Assembly (NCBI GenBank): GCA_032209605.1
Contig: JASFXZ010000007.1
Span: 22,070,264 to 22,134,263, forward strand
DNA: 64,000 bases
Direction: 5' to 3'
From: Mactromeris polynyma
Lineage: Eukaryota > Mollusca > Bivalvia > Venerida > Mactridae
Shown here: positions 34,700-47,500 of the stretch, in pieces
Numbering within the stretch: the first letter of the stretch is position 1
How the letters are laid out: each line of letters opens with the position of its first letter
The notes under the pieces: generated by a model
The model's database searches: none
Told to the model about the DNA's origin: nothing
Seen by the model: the letters and a program-made list of their open reading frames with translations, nothing else
Made by a program: the position numbers and the translations under genes

Positions 34700-37600
34700 G
34701 AGTAGGAGTAAAAAAGAATGTTCCACAACGAGGCCACGAGGGTTGTCCATATAGTTAATGACGCCCCTCGTATGTTTGCTGCTGTGAGAAGAAGCAGTAA
34801 TACTGTTGTTACTGCTACTACTGTTAATTCTTGACCTGAATATTCACTGACTCGATTTCGTTCTATATACATGTACATGTATAATATGCTGTTAAAAAGA
34901 AAATAGTTATATGTAAACTGTGGATAAATGGAATTCTGAGATTAACAAATACTTTATATTTAAATATTTTTTATATATAAATAAGTTCGTAAGTAATATT
35001 AATTGCTAGTTTTTTGTGTTTAATTTAATCGAAGTTTTTTTTCATACTAGCATTTAAATACGTTAGAAAATACGAGTAAACGTCTGCCTGAACAGTTAGG
35101 TGTTTGTGATAAAACACACCAAAATGATTGATATCTAACGCAATTTCTGTCTTAATTTAATTGTTCAGACAAAAAAATACAACCTGTATTTATCGCATGG
35201 ATTCATTGTTCATTAACCACATACTAAATGAAAGAGCGACAATTTTGGAATATTAATGATAATGTGTGGTAGAGTAGGGTTGTCAATCCGTACATTACAT
35301 TCTGCATTTGTCTATAGATTGTTCGCAAATGTATCTACGGTAAGTCATGATGCATTTCAATCCATTGCTATTAATATCTCTTTGCACAAAATCGTAGTGA
35401 TTTTTATTTTACATCGGTTATCAAACAGGTTATCATAACAAATATGAAACACTCTCGATGAATGCTTCCTGTGTTACTACCGGGTTCTTACACCTATTTC
35501 TGGAATTGTGAAGTTGGAGATTCAAACCTTTCCCACGGCGGGGTATGATCGTGGCATTCGGATCAGTAGTCTGGTTCTCAACACCTCCACCATTCCACCT
35601 CAAATTATGAGTGAGTTATATTGACATTCAGTCCAATATGCTCCTTCCAACACGGATATGTGTCATTAAATGTAATCACGTTATTTAACAACACGTTTTG
35701 AAAGAAGACAAACATAGAGTTTCGAACCTGAAAATATTTCAAGTCGATCAGTCATTTTTTTATGATTGTGAAATGGGGTATGTGACTGTTTGTATAAATT
35801 GTCTAAATTTAGACGTCGGATAGCATTAAATTTAAGGCATGACTTAGCCAACCCGTATACTTATAAATTAATTCCGATAAGTACTATACCACTTTTGATG
35901 ACCAATGTTTGATTGGTTAACAATATTAGTTTATGTTTTCTAATGAAAAACTTAAATTTATCAATGAAATATAAATTGATATTTCACTGTTTCAAAGCGA
36001 TGGAATTATCGGTTGGATATTCACTGTTTTGACAAGAAGTGTCGGAACTATATTCTGCAATGAACTATAACTTAACTTACGATTGCAGATGAATACATGA
36101 AGTATGCATGCATGTATTCTTACATCATAAATAAAATAATGAAACATTTCATGTGTTTCCTCTCTCTGTAATTGAGTATAGCACACACTGTGTATGTTCA
36201 CGTCGAACATGTACGAAGTTGACATTTGTTGACATCAGAGAACTACGATGAACATTTGACTTACATGCCACTCGTGAAAATATAACGTCCGCCACTCGTC
36301 CGGTGACATAATTTACAGTATTACACCGGAAGATACAAATATCCTCTTACGCAAATAAAATCGGTGAAAATTACTGTTCCTTCAGAAACTCTGTTCACTT
36401 CCAACTAATACTCTCACCAGGCAAATCTTCAGCTTTAGATTAGAATATATGAGATATCAAACTGGCTTTGTCCCAGATATTTGTTACACTATTGAAAATA
36501 TGATTTATTTCATTATTTGCATAACTTTTTGAGTCATTGCACTTTCCCTTCAACATGTGGGTGGTAGAATACGATGAATAAGACACCATAAACGATTATG
36601 GGAGACTCGTGTGAGAAATTATCACGATTTTGAGAGATTCCGTTCTGTGATCTGAAATCTGGCTCGCAGCTTCTACAAAGAGCGAAATCATTCAGTGATG
36701 CACGTGTTCTGACCTATAGACAATCTACGCAAGTAGTCACGTGTAATCTGTGCCAAGGACAAACAACATACATAATACAACAGCTGTTAACAAGTTGCAA
36801 TCGCACTCAAACAACTCGTGAAACATTCCTTTCAACAGTGTCCGTGTGGCTTGGCCCCAGCAGAGAAAGACTATCTCTCATGTATCGATAACGAAGCATT
36901 TTTGCGGTATTTAATTGATGTTAGTTGGCTAGTTACCTGGTCATCACAGCAATTGAAAAACACATATCTTAACCTCTCTACTAAGTATATACATGATGTG
37001 TTCTTACTACACTTCCAATAATCTGTTAAAAGAAATCTTACACCTCTAAGGTGCGTCCACAGAAATGTTTTGAAGTGAAGTAATAGTAATTAATGGCTGA
37101 CAAAGCTTACATTAAATTACATATACCGTCGTCGATGTAAGATGTTTACAACTTTCGAACTTTTGGTAAACTCTTTGCAAAAAAGAATCGTTCATGGTAA
37201 ACGCACACGTATAGCTAAATTGCAATATGTTCATTCTCGATGCTTTGTTCTAGTTTTGTTTGTTTATTTTATTTTGTTTACATGTACTTGTATGTTCGTT
37301 CGTTTGTCTCAGGATCTTATCTGTACCTCTTGATATTTCTCACATATAGTATATGTCTTTTGATAAATTGTCTTATTTAATGTTCACTCATATGTTTGCC
37401 TATCCTTTTGTATATTTGTCTTTCCTGAATTTATGCTTGCATTGTATTCATATCTTTATATCACTGAAAAGTGGAATAAAAAGAATATATAAACATGTAG
37501 CCCGAAATAGCTAGATACCGGGCCACGTACTTATAACCCAGCAAAATGATGTAGCGTCTCTCTGGTCCACCAAGAACAACACAGCGAGTTTTTTCGACTA

Positions 37601-38580
37601 GTTTTTTTCCGTCGCGCAATACACATACTTCGGGTGGAAGATTTTCTAACTTTCTACATTTATTAATATTAACTATTATAATATTAAGCTATTAACTTTC
37701 GATGTACTATTAACTTTCTGTTTTTTCTCGATCAATATTGTGTCTCCCAACTAGTCTGTGTCAAATGGAAAGATGAGTTACTATCTAATGTTACTCACAA
37801 GTAGAATCTGCAGTGAAACCTCATCTACAGACCGCCTCCAAATTAAGACCACCTCTTATATTTTCATGGATAAGTTTTCAAATTTTCTTCAATAATTTGA
37901 CTCACTTATCAGAGGCTCTCATTATAAGACCGAAACTTTTAGAACCAGTGTAGATAGAATTGATTAGATTTCATTGGATAGCTTGTTTGTATTTACAAAG
38001 CTAATGGTTGTTGAATCGGAAGCATATGGCGATACGAGGTAATGCTAAGTGGTTTCGCTCAACACACTGTATCAGCCTAACTTCTCTGGAATATGTCCAC
38101 AACGTGGTAAAATCATTAATTAAAAATCAAAAGACAAATAAAACGATTTTAACAGAATCATGTTAAATGTTGCATGGTGATTTTAGAGGCCTTTTAAATT
38201 TGAAGAGGGAGATAACTGCGTTGAAGATTGATTTTGAGGATGGAAAGTCATTTTGGGGAATGGCTAATGTATTTTCCAACACCTGTAGGGTATGTCAATA
38301 ACAACCCTATAAACGTAGTTGTAGGTGATAAGAAGGTAACAATAACAGAATAACACCAAAACATTTTACTAGAGTTCGTTTTAATTGCTTCAGAATGGCT
38401 GTAAACAAAACAATAGTGACGTTGTCAGCCAATGAAAACATTTGTATTGTCCTTGATCTCGCGATATCGTGGCCACAATAACGGTATGAAACGATCATAA
38501 ACACTTTTATAGAAAACTTGAAATACAATTTAGTACAAGGCCAGATAGAAAAGATTAACAAATACGTAGATAAAAAACTG
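34700..38580. other. Gene-free stretch 3' of the transporter gene
   Basis: No conserved coding frame was found. It includes a MITE fragment at about 37,811-37,945 and low-complexity T-rich sequence near 37.25 kb that may be an old LINE tail. The immediate right edge is 3' flank of the minus-strand transporter. Confidence 0.45.
37811..37945. mobile_element. MITE fragment, 'aaagaccacc' family
   Basis: gcagtgaaacctcatctaca followed by gaccgcctccaaattaagac matches the family's left end. A weak inverted right end (ctctcattataagaccg) is also present. Confidence 0.45.
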
Positions 38581-38588
38581 TTCACGTT

Positions 38589-41500
38589 TTAGATACGCGT
38601 AGTGTGTTTAGCATCTCGCCATCGCTTCACCATTGGAATGATAAGGACTAAAACTGCTGAAATGTAAGCAAGAACACCTAACATATGATACGACGCTATG
38701 TAGGAACCAGTGACATCCCGTAGATAACCTGAAATAACCATTATAATCTGCTAAGACACCAAAACAAACAGTGATATAATTTAGCTCGATTTCTAATGCT
38801 TTTAAGTCCGATTTGTAATGGAATTGTACATGTATTTCAAATCCAATTTAAGCCATTTTATAGTTAATGTTTACATCAAATAGGATTGTACTACACACAT
38901 GTTTGAAACTTTACAAGAAAACACAGTCTCACAGCTGCACTATCACCTAGTGTCGTTATGAGCACGGGGAGTTCAGTTTATGTGTGCTTGCTTACCAAAT
39001 ACAACGATTGGTGTGAAGTTAGGAGTAGCAACAGAAACAGTAGTGTTACCAGTACAGTAATTGCCAGTTGTAGGAGCAGTAATACTTCTACTTCTCCCGG
39101 TAGTGCAATATTTAAGTACAGACAACTTTTTAAAGAAACATTAAAGCCACTAATGAATGAAGCAAATTCTTACGTTTCTGATAATTTCTGACGCCTAATA
39201 CCCCTTTAGCAAATCATAGAAAACACTAGCATTTTCTCACTGCAACACGTAATAATGCTTAAACCGTATAGAACAACAGTTGGCAGTAATATTGATTAGA
39301 TTCATTGCAAGTACTGTCGTCAGCAGGATCAGAGATACTGTTTCTGTTAACTACTATTACTGTCTGTTTTAAAAACATCGATACATGTGTGCAGTACTGT
39401 GTTGAATAAACATTGAACAATATAATTGGACTGAGTAAGGTGTTAAAATGCAATGAAATCTTACAGAAGCATATTTCTTCATGTACAGATGCAAATACAC
39501 GATACAATTGGTTACTTCGGCCTTTCTGTTACTTTGTTAATATTTCTACCCCGTGAAAATCGTAACTGATGTTTAAACTTTATTGTTGGACAGAATGACT
39601 TTAACAAACCTGTCCGAACGTTCAATCCGAGTCTTCAATTGATATTAACAAGAAGAACATGTATATAAAAATCCATTTTTAACAGTGATGTTTTAAAATT
39701 GTTAAAAAAGCAAATATAAATAGCCTTATATTGACCCTTAATGTATACACGAAATTCAAATACCAGTAAGAGGAATAAAGATAGCGGTAGAAGCGCCTTG
39801 GATCAAAGTACCAAATCCTAAAGAGCGCTTGAATTGGCCAATCCCTATCACGTCCATATACACAACTGCAAACAATGAATGGAACTGACCACTACAAACT
39901 CCTGAAGAAGAAGAAGACAATCTCGGTATAAGGTTAGTAGGAGTACTAGAAGAAACAGGAGATTTATAAGCCGTAATAGCAGTAATACTGCTAAATACCA
40001 GTTCACCACTGTCATTAGCTGTAGCAGTGTAACTGCATAGTATCAATATACCATGTGACATTAACTTCAACAGTTTATGTACCCCTAATTATGCATTTTG
40101 AAACTTACGAGTACACTGAAGTGCTTATATTCTTGTTGTTATATGTGTATGTAACAACTCCAAGTTCTACGGGGGAAAAATAACTAAGTAACACGAGGTT
40201 CGCTCCACAATGTTTAATCCCACAGTATTCAATGATATATCCAACACGCAATAACGAACTAACAGACTGGGTGACTCGTTACTTCATAATGACAATGCCT
40301 TTATACTGTGTAAAGAATCCAACTAATCCTTAAATACAGCTAGATCCCAATGTGAAGATAAATCCACATGATCCTGTAGGTCCGATGGTTCCTTTAACTC
40401 CAAATTTGCCACATGTATCATTATCTTGTTTACGTGTATTATTATCAGTTGTAAACCAAGTTCACAGGTAGATAAACAATAAAACATTCCATTTGCGCCA
40501 AACATTTTTCCTTACACATTTAATCATGAATTACATTTTCACCAGTCTTCATTTATGTCTTATTATAAGTCACACAATCGTGCATCACCATTATTATTCA
40601 TCTAACATCTAACACTCACCAATCCAATGTACAAATTTGGTCACGTTTTGTATTTGAGTTCTTAGAAGGTATTTCTAAGCAATGTGAGTTAAACTTGGGC
40701 AGTTAATAGATAGCCATGGGACCATGGTTCCCTTTGAATTGCTACGTAAACATCGGATATTAAATGAATGACATTTTTTGTATTTTTTCCAATGTTAAAG
40801 GGTCATAATTCAGTTACGCAGAGCCGTATCTGGCTGGTTATGGAAACTAAACGAGGTTTACTTTATATAGTGTTCATGTTATTTTTTTCACAGTTTCGGT
40901 TTATTGTTGGCGACTGTCTTGACCTTCTCCATCCATTAATGCCCCCCCCCCGACTGTTTGTCCTCTTTGATTCTCCTAGTTATCCCGTATGGTCGACCAG
41001 GCCATTCCCTGCGCCTCTGTTCGGTTACGTATGTACCCTTGAACCTCCTCAAATGTCTTATGTTTTATAGATTGTTGTAATCCCGGAGGTCTGTGTGGTG
41101 AGGCACTGTCATATGTATGCTGCGTTCCCTGTAGCAACTTATTATCTCTCTTTTGGAAATATCTAACTACTGTATAAGTTTGGTAAAATTCGGATAATGC
41201 TCATGAATGCTCTACCGTGTTCACACATTCTATTTTACCAGTTTTGACAATTTCAAGTGCCATAATCCAGTCATGCACGGGTGGGTGGTTTTCGAAAGGA
41301 ACCGAGCTCTCATGGATATCTAACTACTGTATAAGTTTGCCTGAGATACAATGACGACTTTATTATGTTCACAATCAACTGTTTACGGACGCACGCACGG
41401 ATGCACGGACACACAGACGTACGAACGACGGACAACACGTCATGGCATAAAGCTCTTCTGGGTTTTAAATACCTTCTAATGGGTTTAATAGTTGTCTTTA

Positions 41501-44500
41501 ATTCTATAAAACATTTACGTTTGGTAATATATCAATTAACATTGACTTGATACCTGATATAACATTTGGCGAGTGCTTTGAATAATACTTTCAACCGAAC
41601 ATGTTGAATACTACCGAATACTGATAGAAGATAATTATTAGTTCTGGACGTTACGGAGTATAGTACAGAACTTATGTCTTTACGCGGTTAACGTACAAAG
41701 AGTACGTGTTCGGTTTTAACCACGCAAGTCACGTGATGGGTAAATGTATCACGTGGTATATATGTCTATATATAGAGATGTTTCGCGGGAAAATACCAGT
41801 TCTACGCTTGATTTCAATACGTTTACTTCAAAACATGGAAACTTTAAATGATTACCACGACGTCGGGGGGTTGCAAGAAATGGTGAAGCATGAGGTCAGC
41901 TCTGCGCTTAAATCCATCAACGAGGAACTGATGAAAAACATCGGAGCGATGGTTGAAAAGATAAGTGCTCCTTCTTTTGTAAAAAATGACAGTATTTCTG
42001 ATAAACCCACTTTTAAACGGAAAAGTAATCAAGAGCAGTACAAACATAATGCCAAGGTAGCTGAAAAACTGGAAGAAGCTTATAGGATTAAATTCCGGTA
42101 TGCTTGAACATGCAAAGGAATCATTGATTGAGGGTAATTTGTATTTACAAATATCATTTATCATAAATTCAATATTTAAAAATAGTATACATGTACCTCA
42201 TTCACTGCGTTGTAATATTGAAATTCTCAATTATTATTAAAGTTTATTTGTCACGTAATGAAAAGCACGTGTACCGGAGCATTGAAATAATCAATGTACT
42301 ATGTACGGTTGACGGTTGTGTATACAACGAATACACTTTCACCAGTGAAGTATTACTTATAATTAAATAACTCGACATTTGTTTTCATACGGTCATACAT
42401 GTATGAATTATACAAGCGAATGGATGAACAATACAGATAAAATAGGTAAAATGTTTATATTGACCATTATTTATGAAATTCGTCAACAGGAACAAAGGCG
42501 TTCCTTAAATACGTTATAGTAAGTAATACTATATAATGTGTACAAATTGTTACATGCACACAATTATGTTGTGTCAATACAAACTTAAGGAGAAGATACA
42601 ATTTATCGAGAAATGACTCGCTCATATATACCGCTTATTTGTGAAATTATACTTTTATATTACACTTGAGTCATTATGTCTATAGAGCATAGTCCGCAAT
42701 ATCTATAAACGAGTTCATAATACAAATTTTTTTTTTTGTATACTGTAGCTAAAGACTTGATTAAGAAACGCCAAAAACTCATACAATTGGCCGATAATTC
42801 GGAATTGGGCTGGAAAGTGGTGGCGGAGTATGAGTCTAATCCAATCGCATCAGACAGTGATGACGAGAAGAGAATTTACAAAGCGGAAGCTAGAGCCACG
42901 AGAAAAGCTAAGGCTGAGAAAGCGAAGAAGTCGAAGGCACGTGTATGGCCTTATAGGAAGTTTTCACGTCATTCAGAGACAAGGTCGAGTACAGCACAAC
43001 GATCTGACATCAATGGAAACAACAATACTTCAAGACAGAGACATGGTCTATGTTTCACATGTGGTAACGCTGGACATTGGAAGTCAGAATGTCCACAGAT
43101 GAGACAGTCCAATAACAAGATAAGTAAAGCTTATGTTATGTTAAGTTCTATTGCATCAAGGCATGAACAAGTAAGTAACAAGAATAAATTTGCAGGTCAA
43201 GAAGCTGACGAAGTCGTAACTAGATTCAGCAACAGAGATTGCTTTTATGACAAGACACAGGTAAAAACTGTCATCAATGAAGAGCCCTATGTACAGGAAG
43301 TCTCGGTAACGGAAGAGTCCCCGGTAGGTCGGTTTCTAGTGAAATCTTGCCAGCAGCAAACGAGTGTTTGTTATTTGTACATGAGTTAGTCAAGACTAAC
43401 CAGTACTACGGTAGTGGCAAATACTCACGGAGCATTATAACTAATATTACGGTACTAACGTACATTCACCGAGGTCTATTACTAATGTAACAGAGCTAGT
43501 GGATACCCACCGAGGATTATAACTAATAATACGGTATTTTTTAATATTCACCGAGGATAATAACTAATATATCAAAGTACAAGTGAATACTCCGATGATT
43601 ATAACTAATATAACAGTAAAAGTGCATACTCACCGATTATTACCAATACTACGGTACTCGTAAATACTCACCTAGGATTATTATAACAAATATTAACAGT
43701 GAATACTCAAGTAGGATTACAACTAATATTGCGCAAATAGTGAATACACATCGAGGATTATTACTAATATATTACGGGTTTAGTGAATACTCACCAGGAT
43801 TACACCAAATGAATTGAATATTACCAGTAAAGTGAATACTCACCGAGGATTATAACTAGTATTACGGTACTAGTAAATGTACTGGCATATCTGAGAAGAT
43901 GACAACAAGTACCTAGAACACAACCTAACACAGCCAATATGGTAGACCATGTCGTTATATGTCTATCCACCAGGAACCCCACAGATATTCTGGCAAAAAG
44001 GTCAATGGTTGCTGATATAGAAATAAGTATACCAATACTCTCATTGGATATTCCCATTTGTTTCGCATGGGCTGGAATGAACGGCATGACCACCGTTTGT
44101 CCAGTCATACATGTGAATGTAAGCATTAATAACAGCACGAAACATGGGTTTCTTAACAAATGTACATCAAATATACTTTTCACAACAAAACTACAATATC
44201 CTTTAGTCAGTATTATATTTTCATCATTTAATGATTCAGCTATGTCATTTGAATGTTCTCGTGTAACATCTATTACAATTCTATTCTCATTGAGTAAGTT
44301 TGTTTCCTTAACATGTCCAGTATCTGTAGATGTGGCAAATGTATTCCCAGAACCAGAACTATTTCTATCTGTTTCTAAATGCCTTGAATACTCAATCACT
44401 TCCAGTGTATTAATGCTGTCAATTTCATATTCAAAGTTTGTGAGATCAATGTTTGCAGTTTTTGAAAAACGTGTAGTGTCCTCAACTTCCTTCTCTTTAA

Positions 44501-47500
44501 GATGTAGTTCTGCTGTATTTTTATCAACACCACTTTCATCTAGCAGTATTTTCTTACATTCCATATCGTCTAGACCTTCAATTTCTTTCTGACACTTTCC
44601 TAGTTTATCATATTTTGATGTATCAGTTTTACCTTTTAAGTAGAAATCTATTGGTCTTAACAATAATGAACCAACACAAATATGCATTAACATTCCTGAT
44701 ATAATCAGCATAGCTCCACTGAAATGATAGGTATCAAACAGTTTGACAACAACTGGTGCGAAGATTAGACCACCTATTGAACTACCGCTGGTGAATATAC
44801 CATTAGCAATGCCTCTGTGTTTGTTGAAATATGCTCCAATGATAGCCAGTTCTGGAGCATGAATAAAAGCCATACCAACTCCTGCATTAAAAAAGAAGAA
44901 CAAATTATTATATAAACCACTGGAAACGTGTCCATAGGACGCAGGTGCAGCCACTTGTTCTGTGTTCGACCATAGAGCTTGGTGGTTCCCTGTAGCAACT
45001 TATTCTCTTTTGTTTTGGAGACTGTAATGCACGTTATTTTTACAATGGACATAAATCATAACACAACAGAATTGTTACCAATAAATGCAGCGTATTCAAT
45101 TGAGATAATTCCGTTGATTAAATGAGGTTTTTTATCTCTAGGTAACAGAGATGAAGATCTCAAAGAAACATATTTAATTGCTTGGTCGAACGAACAAGAA
45201 TGAATAGCGATGCTGAGGCACAAAACAAAGACTAAACATTCATTAAATTTCGGAACTGACGACATCTATTTGTAATCATTGATATATCGGATTCTTCAAC
45301 CTATATTTCAATACTTCTCAGTATAGCAACGATTTTGTGTTTTTCTAATGTAAGATATTTTATGTAATTTTATAAATTAGAGACACCAGCCCCATAATAT
45401 AGAGCTTCAACGATTCGATGCGGTGCATCGGAATTTGACGACGGAGCTCACGATTCGATTCACGATTCATACCCTGGCATCGATTTGATTCGCTTATTTT
45501 AGTTCCAGTTCGCCAAACTGTTATTTGGTACATTTATTTAGCCACGCTTAGTCACGTCGTAGTCGCTTCCCCTGTTGCTACATTATTTACCGGAAGTAAA
45601 GTTTAGTTTTCTTTAGTGTATTAATTTTGATTTGCAAAACTCTTAATTTCAATTGGCCTAAAATTAATGCAAAAGCCTTAAGATGATTGAGAATGCTGTT
45701 ACATATACATATAAAAATCGAAATCGAAGGGAAAAAAATCGAATCGGTTGACAGTTGAATCGTTGAAGCTTTACCATAAGATCAAACGGTGATAAAACAT
45801 TAACATCAATGCTTATATGAATCACTATCAAGTCTGCTTCCTGGAGAAAAAGTCAGTTCCAGTGGAAGGGTGACCGGATTGAGCCGCAGACATATCATCC
45901 ACTTAACAACCACGCCCCTCTTTAAAATAAAGACAAAAAGACTGACAAATATCATGATGATTTTGTTGAACTTACCGCAAAGAAAGCCTTGCGCAAAATA
46001 GTACACCAGCAAGTTTCTTGTAAATGCAGTGATTAGAAACCCAGTTACAGTTAAAATTCCACCGAAAAATACAGACACCCGACTACTGAACTTCTGCAAG
46101 CCGATTGACATTACGAAGATAGCTGAAAGAAAGTAAACATACCAAGTACAACATAAGAGTAATAATATGGTTACAAAGTAACAAACTTACTGTGATTAAC
46201 AAACGAGTGCAACAGTATCAGGTAAAGTAACATACCGTGGTTAACATAACAACTGCATCATATTCGAGTGAATATCTTTAATGGGATATGTTCACTTACG
46301 ACAAATATCGGCATTGTGTCGAAATGAATTTTCACAAAACGACCAATTGCAGATTTAACATGCAATATTGTAGTAAGAAATGTTGTATGAAGAAAACAGT
46401 TTCCATAGCAACGGCAAAACTACATTGCACAAATACTAGTATTCCTTTTATATATATGGTACGAAAGTAAACAAAATATTCTAGATATAACATTTTTGTT
46501 ATTTTCGCTGTGTGGTGATGGCAACATAAAAGTCACTGGTAAAAGTGAATTCGTTTTTATTGATAAATACACTGTATCTTTGTCCTTGACCGTTACAACT
46601 TAAACATCATCTACCTATCATTGCGTATATCATACCAATATCATTGAATTGAGTTACTCAATAATTGGCGTAATAATCCAGCATTGTTTTAAAAAAATAT
46701 CGAAAGTTGCCAATTGAAAAAAATGTCATAAAACGATATTGTGATCCTTTAGACAATGACGTTCCATCTCTGCTAATATGCAATAACCTCATAGAAAAAC
46801 ATATCAATGGACCGAAAACGCGCATTATTTAAAGTTACCCCGCCCGAAACAACCTGGATAGGAAGATTATTTTCCATGATACAATTAAAGATGCTATCAT
46901 TTAGATTAAATTGCTGTATAATAATTATTTACTTTTATACTACTGATACATGCGAATGTATTTACAATTACATCATTGATAAAACATCGGTTTCAAGTTA
47001 TTTTGTGTATACACGTTTACACTTTCAGTCTACTGGTTATACAAATATTTATAACCATGAAATCTCGACTGAATGGCAAATCGAGCCACATCGGGACTGA
47101 AACTATGACACCATGCTAAATATCCGTAAAACTTGAGAGCTATATACTCGTGAGGCAACAATGCAAACACTTGATGCATCCATCCGTATTGATCTTATAT
47201 TACCATAGCGGTGTACGATTGCTGTATCGTTATTTCGTTCATTATAAATCTCTCTTCGTTTACTATAACATTTGATATCTAATTAATTGATATTTGATAG
47301 CAACCGAACCTAATAAATGTATGCTGATTGTATACTTTTGTATGACCTTGTCACGTGTTAGGTTAATTAATTGCATGTATTGTGTACTATAAGGATGTTA
47401 CTGGATACTCAAAGAAATTATTTTAAAGTAGACTTACAGGTCAAACTCAGAGATACGTTTTGAATCAAACTCATAAGAGCCGTAGCAGATGCACTAGCCT

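Noticed and set aside
43939..44592. 217-codon plus-strand open frame
   Set aside because: It is the antisense shadow of transporter exon 4.
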